From: Trachythela sp. YZ-2020
Lineage: Eukaryota > Cnidaria > Anthozoa > Malacalcyonacea > Clavulariidae
Direction: 5' to 3'
Assembly: GCA_016169945.1 (NCBI GenBank)
Contig: JADLSH010000373.1
Coordinates: 1,984,001-2,048,000, forward strand
DNA: 64,000 nt
The position numbers and the translations under genes are program-made. Shown piece by piece: positions 1-11,838 of the stretch. Every line of letters begins with the position of its first letter. The first letter of the stretch is position 1. The notes beneath the pieces are model-generated. The model had not been told where the DNA came from. It made no database searches and saw only the letters and a program-made list of their open reading frames with translations.

Positions 1-1
1 G

Positions 2-2577
2 CTGAATGATAGGGTAAACAACTGTGAAAAAATCTTAAATGACGGCAAACTACTAGCAAAACTCAGTGCAGGAGACATAGTTGCTCAAGAGTTTAAGTAC
101 CACCCAGCCTGCTTATCAGCACTGTATAACAGGGAGCGAGCCAAAATGGGTGCCAAAGAACAATCCACATGCAAGGGAATACTTCCAAAGAGAGAGGCCT
201 ATGCCATTGCTTTTTCTGAACTTGTCACATTTATAACCGAATCAAAAACAGCTACATCAGATGATGGTGCGGTCAGATTCAAGATGGCTGAACTAGTGAA
301 ACTGTATGGGCAGCGACTTGAGCATCTTGGTGTTGATTGTCCAGATCTGAACTCTACAAGATTGAAAGAACAATTGTTATTGCACATGACAGAAGTACAA
401 GCTTATAATGATGGCTGTGATGTGTTCATAGTGTTCCACATTAATATCGGTGATGTGTTAGCACAGAAAAATATTACTAGTGAAGCGATTCATCTTGCCA
501 AAACTGAATCGATAATCCGAAAGGACATGTTCTCCCACAAATGGGCATTGGAAAAAACCCTCAATGGAAATTCTATTGAGGAGGCTGTCCCCACATCGTT
601 ACTTGAATTTGTGTGCATGTTAGAACATGGGGCAGATATAAAATCACAAATTAGATATGGTGCCTCAAAACCAAATCTTGCATTGGCTCAACTTCTTCAG
701 TACAACTGCTCTGCCAGATACAATGAAGGTGTCAAGACTCACAGGCACTCAAAAGATCGCGAAACTCCTTTTCCAGTTTATGTTGGGTTGTCTGTATACT
801 CAAGACATAGGAACAGGAAACTTGTGGAAATGCTATACGATAGTGGAATTAGCATTTCCTATGACAGGGTCTTAGAAATTTCAGCACAACTAGGTGAAGC
901 TGTTGTCAACCAATATGTAGAGGATGGTGTTGTTTGCCCACCAACATTAAGGAAGGGTTTATTCATAAGCTCAGCAGTAGACAACATTGATCATAATCCT
1001 ACTTCGACTACAGCACAGACATCCTTCCACGGTACAGGCATTTCAATTTTTCAACACCCAAATTCCAAAAATGGAGGCGAATCACGCGAAGGTATCAAAC
1101 TGGGAGATAAAACGGTAAAGAGTGCCTGCACTTCCCGAATGTTACACCAATACCAAACCAGCCTATTTACGAGTGAGTCCTGAACCAACCGCAGTACCAA
1201 ATGGAGTGGTAGAATTAATGGGGTCTATATCAACAAACCCAAGTCTCGAATATGCCTGGTTAGAAATAGTAAATCTAATGGAGGATGCTGCTAAAAGTGT
1301 CAGTATCACATGGTCAGCTTACCATGCTTTGCAGCTTACCAAATAAGCATTGCAGCACTGCTACCTCTTTGGAGGGATGTAGCTCACTCTGTCACCACAA
1401 TCAAGCATGCAATGGGCAAAATTCGAGAAACCTGAGCATGAACCGCAAACAGATGCTATAATCATCGATGGATCTGCAATGGTAAATGCTCTTCCACCAA
1501 GTTCAAAGACGACATTCGAAGAGTATTTTAAGGAAGATATATTACCAAAGATGCAGGTTTACTCCAGAAAGTTTGAAAGAACAGACATTGTATTCGATAC
1601 ATACCGTGAATCAAGCTTGAAAAATGAGACAAGAACCAACAGAGGAAAAGGCATCAGAAGGAGGGTAACACCCACTACTAAAGCACCAGGAAATTGGAGA
1701 GCATTTTTGTGAGACAGTGAGAACAACAGAACTTTTTAAGTTCCTTGTTGACAAGATATCTGAAGCTGATGGCCTTGTAAACATGGTCGTAGTAACAAAG
1801 GGGGAAGATGTTGTTAGTAATAGAGCCGTACCTCAAGAGGTTACCCTGTGCAATCACAAAGAGGCCGATACACAGATTTTTGTACATGCCAGAAGTCTAG
1901 CAATTGCAAGGGCTTAAATCTGTTATAGTCAAAGCAAACGATACTGATGTCATTTGTTATCACTGTTGCTGTAATGCCATCCTTACAACACCTTGGATTA
2001 CGTTTGGAAGTGGGCAAAAAATGTGTTGGATTCCAGTCCACGACTTAGTCAATGCCATCGGGCCTGTACAATCCAGTACTATACCATTTTTTCATGCTTT
2101 CACAGGATGTGATACAGTATCTGCCTTCCATGGGAAGGGGAAGTCATATTCCAACAGAAGCAAGTGACGGGATATGTCCATCTTGGAAAAGTTTGTTGTT
2201 GCTATGTATGATAGGTCTAGCACAGCCACGACGGTAAATTATGCAAGACTAGATCTCTTCGCCTGAAAGCAGCGGTCATACCAGGCAATCCCTCCAACTC
2301 GAGCATCCCTTGAAAAGCATGCACAACATGCTGCATATCAAGCTGGATTAATCTGGGGACAAGCAACTAAAACAAATCCAGATATAGCAAGTCCTGAGAG
2401 ATGGGGATGGAGGAAGCTGGTCAATGGAAGATTAATTGGACAGATCTTCCACCTGTTGGGTCCACCTGCCAAGAACTAACAAAATGTGGCTGCAAGAAAG
2501 GTTGCTGTCGGAGATGTAAATGTTATCGGTCTGGCCTTGTTTGCACTCAACTTTGTAGCTGTAGCTGCCAGATTTGA
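2..2577 (+). pseudogene. Decayed GCDTVS/CXC multi-copy cnidarian protein, 5'-truncated by window edge
   Basis: The reading frame is open from base 2 (before the first ATG at 146) to 1183, then continues in other frames: 1122-1346, about 1337-1433, 1407-1712, 1717-1917 and 1904-2167. I recognise conserved blocks of a large, unnamed family common in cnidarian genomes: LRKGLFISSAVDNIDHNP, SFHGTGISIFQHP, IAALLPLWRDVAHSVTTIKH, KANDTDV and FHAFTGCDTVSAFHGKGK. The D-x-D and GCD motifs suggest a PIN/FEN1-like nuclease fold (inference). At 2442-2577 a cysteine cluster (CGCKKGCCRRCKCYRSGLVC) resembles the C-terminal tail of intact copies and CXC/tesmin-type zinc motifs. At least four frameshifts and one internal deletion (near 1433) show that this copy is dead. 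Its function is unknown; the copy number of the family suggests a mobile or selfish origin. Confidence 0.7.
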
Positions 2578-2977
2578 GAAAATATGACATTATTAAAGAC
2601 GACTCCTCTATAATGATAACTTCAACGTGGGAGTCCAGTGTAGGCAGTGGTTTACAATAATCAGTGTAGATGTGGGTATTCTTTTCTCACTACTTGAAAG
2701 AGATGATCATTTCAAGCTAAGCCCTTATTGAGGAGGTTAGATCAAATATGTTGTCAAACATTAAAAAGTGTTATCTGTAACAATAGTTCTAATAAAAACT
2801 TAGACAGAAGAATAAACATAGCATTGATAGAAAATATACTAACAGGGATATCACAAGATGGCGGCCATCTTGAAAAAATGCCGTCACATTTCAAAATGCC
2901 ATTATCGCCAAACGATTTAGATTTTCAATTGGCTAATCGATTAGAATTGTCAAGGAGTGCCTAAATGTCAATCCTGT

Positions 2978-3440
2978 GAAGTTTCATGCTTGTATCACAT
3001 TTCGAACAATTCTCACAAAAATTGCATTTATCTGCCCCACTATGATGTGTGTGTAGTAAGGAACAAGCGATTCACTGTAGTTTTGCTTGAGGTTTCCAAA
3101 TTGAAATCTAGCAAAATCTCTGTTCTTCTTTGGTATAAAGTTTTCCATAAGCGTTGTCACTTGCTTCGTCACCTGTAACTTCAAGAAGTGTGTCTTCTAA
3201 TCTGCTATTATTTGACCACCGTAAATTATTAGTCCGTCTTTCTTTATCTCTGGGTCTGTAATTCCAAAGTAGCAAAACTGCTTTCAATGTTTTTTAGCCA
3301 TTTCTCCCATCCCGAAGCGGTTTCTGTGCGATTGTTCATTTATCTGAAATGGTCTCGCGTTGAGTTGGCGGTTGGTCACGCTTATATTGTTTACACTCGC
3401 TTTTGTCCCTGAGCTAGAACCTTGTTTCTCCTTGTCATGG
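2978..3440 (-). pseudogene. Fragment resembling Gypsy-type gag
   Basis: Minus-strand frames contain WEKWLKNIESSF, FGITDPEIKKD, IIYGGQIIAD and PKKNRDFARFQFGNLKQNYS in the expected order. These resemble the capsid part of Ty3/Gypsy gag proteins ('ITDPxxKKxALLxYxG' and 'PKxNxxYExFxF' patterns). The blocks lie in at least three frames with stops between them, so this is a relic. No protease, RT or LTR is visible next to it. The call rests on short patterns only; an unrelated capsid-like multi-copy gene is possible. Confidence 0.4.
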
Positions 3441-5745
3441 CTCATTATTTCTTGCTCTAGATCAATCTTTAGTACATCCTCATTGCCAATGTAGTAACTT
3501 AGGTACTAGTATAATATATTAGTTGGTCTTAGGAAGACATGCTCTTCGCTTAACAAAATATCATCCAATTTACATGCATAACTAATGTTTTACATAATTA
3601 GTAATAACAGTTATGATTGGTTGTTACATAATAGAACAACAAAATGGTGATTTGAAACTACAAGATATAAAATCAATGATTATTCTTAGAAATTGTTTAA
3701 ACACATCTGCCATGAAAGATGAACTGGAAATGTTGATTTATGTTCTTTCACATTATGGCCTAGTTCTTTACAACTAAGAATAGGAGACTCTGTGAGGCGA
3801 AGTGTCACTTTAGATTGTTTACATGGTGTAGATGTTTGTCATTCTAGATAAATAAGTTGAATAAATGATCCAGGAACAGAGTAGGGTTTAAAACATAAAA
3901 AAAACAGTCTATTATAAAAGCCTAATTTTTCAGACACGGGTGTGAAATTTGATCAAAGTAATTATATTCCTTGCACTTTTTAATCTTTAATTTGAAGTTA
4001 AAACTTTTTTCAAGTGAATCCTGAAATATATATTCTCACCTTGACTGATGCCAGCTCGATCTTCAGCCATGTGACCAAGACCTTCTTCTGTTGTGTTTAA
4101 CGATACACCTCAGCTTGTGCCTTACCCCATGCTTTTCTATATTTGTTTTTATTCGCAAACCCAAGTATAAGTATACCCAAGTATAAATCAAGACGTATGT
4201 GCGTGATACATATAAGTTGGTACCATTGATCATCACTAAATTACCTTTCTTGCAATAATGGTAGAAGTAAATTTAAATGGCTCTATGTTGTCTCAAAAGA
4301 AAAATCTGGAATAACTAAATGTTTAATCAGCCAATTTTCACCAAACTTCACATACATATTAAACACAACATACTGGGGTTCTAAGTTCATGTTACGCACA
4401 CAATAGGGTTAGGGATTGGGTCGGGATTGGGGTTAATTAATTATGTTGTTGCAAGAGCACTTTGAGTACGATCTCCTTTGCAAAATATTTACCCCCTGGC
4501 AATGAAATTAACACCATTGGAATCCTTACAAAATAAGCTTTTTAACAGTGGGCTATTTTGCCGACTAAACATTACAGAATCAAAAATATTAAAAGTTTAG
4601 TCCCAAACATACCTCCAGTCATACTTCAGTTCAACTCAAACAATCTTTAATATCTTTTAAAATCTTTAATATCTTGAAAGACTTCTAATGGTCGAAATTT
4701 AGCTTTTTATCTGTTTCTTTTGGTTGTAAAACGTGGCATACAGAAAATATTGCATACCGCATGCCTTCGATACGGCTTTTAGAAATATTTATTTTGATTT
4801 TTTTTATTTATCAGGAATTTTCCAGCATGCACGCGCTTGTTGTAGTTTGACTATATATGGTTTGCCCACGCGCTTCAGTCCCGACAAAAGGATCTTATAT
4901 AGGGTATTGTACCCTGGGGAATTCATTCCGGCCACTTAAAAAAACATAGCAACAGTCTTTGTTTGTGTTCGGTCTTTTCCGGTTGTTTTTGTCTGAAATT
5001 CCGGTTTGACCCAAACGCTACATTTCAAATTTCGCCGTAGCATTAGTGAAGATCACACAGATTTTAAAACAGAAGTTATAATCGACCAAAGGTACTGAAT
5101 ATATAATTAGTTTACGATATAATAAATATCAGATTACAAAGGTGTTAAAACTCACGGAGTCTGTAAAACAATGTGTTTAGCGATTTGTTTGGATTTAGTC
5201 AAGAACAGGTGTGTTTGCTGAATCGTTTGGTGATATTTTCGTCCATTATGGGTGAGGGGCGCCAAAGATACAAGCGCTCAAAATCATCATCCGCTGGCGG
5301 TTGATATTCGACGCTACCGTTTAGAAAGAGTTAAGGTGGTATTTGTTACAGTTAATCAAGACAAAACCTACATAACATCAATAGTTTCATTGTAACACCT
5401 CCAAAATAAATACGATACTCTAAATTCTTGGATGCTCTTGTGTGAGCAACATTGCAATATTATCCCACAATATTGCAATTTGGATAGGCAGATTGCTCTG
5501 AGCAATTTGCAAGTGACACAAAAAAAATTGCAAGTTGAAATTCACAAAAGATTTTGGGACAAAGATTGTGGAACAACACTGCAATGTTGATCCCACAAGA
5601 TCATCCGGTTTGACTATAAAACTTGGCATCAGAATTTTCAATAGGAGACACTCTTTGCTAAGGGGATGAGATACAACCATTGAGTTGCCCTAGAATTCAG
5701 AGTATTGTGACTCACTTCATACAGTGAAAATGTTTATAAAAATAT
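3441..5745. other. No gene supported
   Basis: AT-rich sequence with only short open frames and no recognisable domain. Around 5420-5610 there are several short inverted words built on 'ttgcaatatt/aatattgcaa', possibly an old MITE, but I cannot define its ends. The outer DUF6589 copy should have its C-terminal exons and RecQ gene here if it were complete; neither is visible. Confidence 0.5.
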
Positions 5746-5774
5746 AGTGCAACCATTCATTTGAGTATAACCTT

Positions 5775-6501
5775 ACTCCAAGTGCTTTGTTCCAGCATGC
5801 CAATCTGCAATCTCACAATGAATTCCATCTAAGCATTCATCTGGGGTGCAACCATTGCTGAGTGACATACTGCTCTTTCAACTGTCAGCTGATCTCCAAC
5901 GATTGCCTGACTTGAGTATCTTCATTCTTCTCCATCGCCAACGAACGGAACATAACCGTGGAGTTCTTGCAATATTTTCTGTATGCCATTTGCATCGTTT
6001 TCACTCTCGAAAATAACCCCAAATAAATTCTGAAATAAATTAACAGTTGAAGTTAGGTGTGTTTCTCAGGTACCTTAATGTGTTGGTTATTTTGAGGCAA
6101 TTAGGGGCTATGCATTTATTCACTGAGGGCCAAGCCCATGATAAATAAATCACATATTCACAAGGTGCCTTGAATTAACCAGCTACTGACTGTATACAGT
6201 TAATATAGATAAATTATAAACTTACTGAATTTGTTGGTTGTGATGCTTCTTTGCTGTATTTGTGGTGAATGTGCTTCTCAACAACATCTTGTCCAAATTC
6301 AAGGCAGGGAATATTTTCAACCAGAATTCTCTGGACCAACGTGATGTAATTTGCTCTCTGTACTTTCGGTTCGATGTGATTAGGAATAGACTTGCCATTT
6401 TCCATTTGTTTCCATTCGTAACCCTCTCCAAACTCATCCAACTTCTTATAGAGGTGGGTTGGCGTTGTCACCAATCTTAATGGGGCTAACCTGGACATAA
6501 T
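5775..6501 (-). pseudogene. Outer DUF6589 gene: degenerate exons 2 and 3
   Basis: The minus-strand frame 6498-6214 (MSRLAPLRLVTTPTHLYKKL to HHKYSKEASQPTNS) is clearly paralogous to exon 2 of the DUF6589 gene in element B (17503-18054), but the middle hundred or so residues are missing, so it joins 'GYE' directly to 'MENGKSIPNHIE'. At 5775-6040 a second block matches exon 3 of element B (VGDQLTVERA), with a stop and a frameshift. The order 6.5 then 6.0 kb on the minus strand matches the gene in B. The N-terminal exon of this copy lies at 24.1-25.1 kb; the LINE and everything nested in it separate the two. Confidence 0.8.
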
Positions 6502-7881
6502 GGGCTGTTTAAAAATGTAAAAGTAGTAGATTAAACAAGCTGGATTGAGATTTGTTTGGGCTAAAGTTGTCTTACTGTTTCAAAAAGAAACCATATAATA
6601 ATGGGACACTCCAAAAAATATACACTCTCTCTTCATGGAGAAGATTTCTGAACTGCGAGGCAGAGAAAAATTTGATTGTGATTATAATAATATAGTAAGT
6701 GTATTATGATATCCTATGGGGGAGGTAGAGGGTTAACAGCCAATTTGTTCCATGGGGGATTTGTGGATGTTTTCTGGAATAACCCAATATAATATATAAA
6801 ATACATAAAGTATTATTTAGCATAATAATATTATGCACCTCAATAATAATAATAATCTTTATTGCACACATAAATTACATAACAAAAAAAATACAATTAG
6901 TAAAGGAAAAAAAGGAAGTTTTACAAAAGACAGTGTGCAAGATCACCTATTATAACCATAAGGGGCTAATCGAGACAGGCGATCTGCTAAAATAATACAT
7001 TTATATAACACAGAATTACGAAAAAAAAGATAGCATTACATCCACGGAAGATAAAGGTAGCACAGATCTTTATCTAAGCATGAGTTTGCTCCATATCAGT
7101 GCTTTTTTTTACTTAAATTAAAATTTATATTTTTAAATTATAGTAATCAGAGTTAGGTAACTAGCTAATATAGACTTATCAGAGATATTTGAAATTGTCT
7201 TTTAAATGCTTTATTACTTAATCATTTTAAGGATTCATCAACAGAGTTCCATGCCTTTGGACCACAGTATCTAATATTAAAGATGCCATAATTTGTTCGT
7301 ACTTTTGGCAAAGCAAAAGTAGATTTGGACGACAACCGCGTATTATAATTATGCTTATGTTCTTTAAAAAAATCAGTAAAAACAATTGGAAGAGTGTCAC
7401 AATGGTACTGATGCATAAATAGAACTGTACAAAATTGAACAATGTCAGGAAATTTCAATAAGTTAAGTTCTTTGAAAAGAGGAGAACTGTGAGTTCTGAA
7501 GGGTGAGAAAGTTATAATACGTATAGCTTTTTTTTGTAATACCATCAAAGGTTTAACGTTGGTCTTGTAAGTATTACCCCAGATTATTATTCCATCAATT
7601 AAAAATGGATAAATAATAGTAATAAATTTTAATTAATATATCCATCTTAACAAAATTGCGAAGCTTTAATAATATGCCAATACCACGGGAAATCTTTTTA
7701 GAAAGTTCATTAACATGCTCTTTCCAGTTGAGGTTAGAATCAATGATAACCCCTAGATATTTATAGCTCTTTTTTTCAACTAAATCTTTATTGTTAATGC
7801 TAAGATTAATAGTATAATCAACTGCCTTTTGAACTGGATGTGATTTAACAACATTTAACGATAACTTATTCACAGATAACC

Positions 7882-9929
7882 CAGGGGCGGATCCAGAAAT
7901 TTTCGTACGTTAGTCAAAATATCTGAAAATCCAATTTTGCGCCGCATGTGCAAAATTGGCCGAGCGCGGAAAGCACAAACATTTTTGATTTTTGAACCTC
8001 GGAAACACCATTTTGCGGCACTCTGGGAGCAGCTTCAGCCAAAAATTAACCTCATAAGATGGGACCCAATTATAGCAATTTTCAGTACCACTGACACCCA
8101 CAAATCACTCCTCAGGGAATATTAAAAGAGTAGTTCTTGCAGAAATACCACATAGTGTGTTTCTCAAAGTCCAGTATATATTTAGGCAAGAGTAGAGGCA
8201 TTTAAAACCCTTATTTCTTGGCTCAGAGACTTGTACAAAGCCAAAAGGCCTGGTACTGTTGCACTCATCACGGCCCAGATAACAGACAAAAATAACACAA
8301 TTACAATTCACACACATTGAATAGCGAGTTAGGTGCAACAGTTGCACACTAACGACTGATCATACATCTGAACATGAATAAAAATTCAATGCAGTATGAA
8401 CAGGGAGTTATTCATGATCGGCCAAAGATTGCTATTGGGGTCACCACATCTACAGTGTGTGGATATCTCCCCCTAGGGCCTAGAATAACGGAACATAATA
8501 AAATATAAAGTTATTATTAAAGAATATTAAGGACTGAACATACACATTCATATTGTCACATATCAACACATGAATAAACATAATATATCACATTAACTCA
8601 TTATTAATGAATGAGGAGTTAAGGACTGATCATACATCTGGACATGAATAAAAATTCAATGCAGTATGAACAGGGAGTTATTCATGATCGGCCAAAGATT
8701 ACTATTGGGGTCACCACATCTACAGTACTTGATCAGACATTTAAATATTTGAATCATTATATATGAAATAATATATGAAACTACGTCTGTGGCTGTGGAT
8801 TATATAAAAACATGAATTTCACAAAATAACACATGATCTATTACACATTTACACCAAGCTATCATTTAGCTGCCATGTGGTATTGCCTTTGTGTATTGCT
8901 CCATATACATTATATAAATCCAGTATAAATATAGATAATATTAAACTAATATTAGTCCACAAAAAGCATAAACAAACTTCCGATTCGCCTGGGTATTAAA
9001 CTTGGTTCGCTGTAAATCTTATCTATATTAAAAAGTATATTATTATAATGCGTCGAGTCGAAGTCTTGACCGCAATATTATGTAAATCAGTTCACCTCAT
9101 CACTTACGCGGGTCAATACTTTGTGCACAAATAAACAGTATAGGAGAATGTATTAATAATGTATAGGAGTCAAATTTAGTCAACATATAATATATTTACC
9201 TTAGGGCCGTACAACAGTTGCTCTTTCGATCTCGAACGTACTTCGGGATGTACGATTCGGCACCAAAATTTCTCCCAAGGCAAAAGCTTGTGTTGTTGAT
9301 GGCGCTCACTAGCTCTTCAACAGAACTCTTCGGTGAAGCGTCTATTCGCTTTTTTCAATCAACTATCTTGAAGATATCGCCGATCGTTTTTCGCAAATGC
9401 GGACTGTACGGTTTCGTAAATACTGGCAGACATTGGGATTTCTGGCTGTGCTACTGTGTTGAACAGTCAAAGGCTCAAAGCTGCGATCAGAAAGGCCTTC
9501 TAATACTTCTATAGTTCTATAAATATATTCAGGCTGACCAGGCTGACTCGCTTTGATCGGTCAAAATTATGCAGCCAATGAGAACTCAGATATTTTTTAA
9601 GATTGGCCAATGGCAGAGCTTATATTTGTGCCCCTGATGAGTTGCCCGGTCAGAACTCCCCGGAAAGTGGTCAACATCGCTGCTAACCAATCAAATGACC
9701 AGATTTGCCACCAAGTCGGTCAAGATTCAAGCGGAAGACCGCTGTTTTGACTGATCATCATATTGCTTTACAGTTTACAGAAATCTTTACAGGACTACAA
9801 ACTTAAATATGCTGACGCCACTGAACCCATTTGATAACTGGACCGCGATTTGAATTCGAATTAATTAACTTCGCGCAATTTTTTACCCTAGTCGCGTGAC
9901 CGGGTTGACTACCCCTGGATCCGCCCCTG
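7882..9929. mobile_element. Non-autonomous hAT-like DNA transposon
   Basis: The ends are inverted: CAGGGGCGGATCCAG at the left and CTGGATCCGCCCCTG at the right, 15 bp identical. The element is flanked by the perfect 8-bp duplication AGATAACC (7874-7881 and 9930-9937). An 8-bp target duplication and CAGGGG-type ends are typical of hAT elements. Removing it restores the LINE frame (NWLS to VNKL). No transposase-like frame is visible in its 2,048 bp, so it must have been mobilised in trans. Confidence 0.85.
8347..8728. repeat. Two direct ~110-bp repeats inside the hAT element
   Basis: Bases 8347-8457 and 8619-8728 are nearly identical, sharing GACTGATCATACATCT and CGGCCAAAGATT, and are separated by about 160 bp. 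They could be subterminal transposase-binding repeats or simply an internal duplication. Confidence 0.75.
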
Positions 9930-10069
9930 AGATAACCAGTTATGAATGTTTATTAGTTGATGATTAAAATGTTCTTCAGGAGACCTTAGGTTTTTGTGAG
10001 CATAAAATAGATTTGAATCATCGGCAAAAAGGTGAAAGTCGAGCAAATCAGATGGAGGGGGGCATTGGG

Positions 10070-10160
10070 GGGTACACCGAACCGCAATACCGCACAAAAA
10101 ATTGTCAAAAACCGAAATACCGTGTTGTAAATCAACAGAATACCGAAACGCCCGAAACCA
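10070..10160. repeat. Element A left subterminal ACCGxxATACCG words
   Basis: ACCGCAATACCGC, ACCGAAATACCG and AATACCGAAACG occur within 90 bp just inside the left end. They are in the same orientation as the words at the right end, so they are direct rather than inverted subterminal repeats. Confidence 0.65.
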
Positions 10161-11614
10161 CATTTCAAAAAGTTAGTTTATGACAATTTAACTGCAGCTA
10201 AATATAGATTGAAGTAGTAATGGGCAGTTTTAAAGAGGCTAACTACGATTTAACCATCTGACAATATTGGTCAATTCTTCCATCGAAATAATTTTTGTAA
10301 ATTACTTAAAAACAAGTACAAATTCTTGCCAAAAGGCCTTCGCTCTTTTTGCCTGTTTTGCTGAGCAATCTATTGTGTTCAGCTGGTTCAACTACCGCCG
10401 GAACACTGGCTTGACCGCTTATCTCAAATTTAATAATGATTCGTATTTGTGAGTAATGTTTACATGCAATATATAAAGAGAAATGTATTCACAGCGTACG
10501 CGCTAATTATAATTGAAATGAATTACCTTTTATTTCTTCAGTTCAATAACCGATTGTTGAAACGCGTAGCCCTTCCAAAACGAGATCGTGCACCAATTAG
10601 GAAAGTTAGAGAGCTCCCAATTTCTCCTTGCTGTTGGGACACTGGCTCAGTTTCATCTGTAGGTTCCTCTTCGTCACTGCTGGTGTCAAATTCATCCACT
10701 TAAATTCGTCCTGTGATTCTTGATCCGCTGACTCCACTGGTTCTCTCAAATCGCCTTCCGCAACTTCTACCTACATTCTCCCGAGTCTATCGTAACCGGC
10801 GCGTCTATTGTGACACACTTCCTTTGATACATGAATTCGGGTAGAGTGCCATGCTTCGCCATTGTTGTCTCTTGAGGTACTGTGCGTTGTCTAACAGCTG
10901 CTCAATAGGAGGATGCCCATTTTCGTAAAACGTCACAGTTGGCTTGGGACATTTCAACGATAGGCAAGGGCTGCATAGTGGGCACCTTTGAAAAAGGAAT
11001 GGTCTCTTCTGGTTTAGGATACCATGACTTCCTGCTCATATGATAGTATGCTGCCCACTGCATTACTCTCTTGATAGATTCTTTCATCATTAATCCAAAA
11101 GATCGGCTGTACTCCATCATAGACATGTTAGCCTGCTTAATGTGAACGGTTGAATGGCAATTATCCACGTCCAATGTCATGCAACTTAACAGGTTGGTAA
11201 CTTGGTAATCATGTTCCTTCAAGTTGTCTAACAGTCTCTGAAGACCCCACTCGATCAGGTTAACCGATGCTACAGTCTTGGCTGATTCATGTCCTTGAGG
11301 TCCATTTAGCGCTCCTGTGATTCCTGTGGTATTCCTGATGTCTGCAGTTTTTTAATCCAGTACGTATTTGCACTCGCGGACCAGTGTAAGAGCTTCTACA
11401 GATGACTTGACTGTGTAAGGCGACCCTTTGCTATGCATCATATAAGGAACCAATGGCATTTAGAAAATCAGCACACTCAGTAACCTTACTGCATAGTTTG
11501 ATGGAGTTGGTCTGAGCATCACAAAGATATACCACACTGTCAAATTCAGTGCATATTTCCATTGGTTGCTTCAAATGACAATTCTTGACTAATCCATCGA
11601 TACTACCTTCTTCC

Positions 11615-11700
11615 TAGCCTGCTTGCCGCCTGGAATTTCCAAGGGGGGATTATTCCAGTCTGCTAAACTGCAGGCATAATCGTGTTCCGTGACGTATGAC
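11615..11700 (+). repeat. Element B left terminal inverted repeat (86 bp)
   Basis: Identical, base for base, to the complement of 19455-19540; identity stops abruptly at 11701. Preceded by the 9-bp target duplication CCTTCTTCC. The RecQ start codon is 138 bp inside the repeat. Confidence 0.97.
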
Positions 11701-11838
11701 TTACAAGGATATAAGTAGCGTTCGTTGATTGGTTCATAGCCTGATTATATTTTGGGTTATGTAAGAAATGCCGTGATTGGTTCAAAATACAAAATATTAT
11801 AATTTAGCAGTGATTAAATATTTTATACTAAAAGCAAA

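Noticed and set aside
4400..4440. Interstitial telomere-like GGGTTAGGG tract
   Set aside because: Only two or three degenerate words; not an array.
10449..10703. Plus-strand 84-codon frame
   Set aside because: Antisense to the C-terminus of the element A gene (RFGRATRFNNR on the minus strand).
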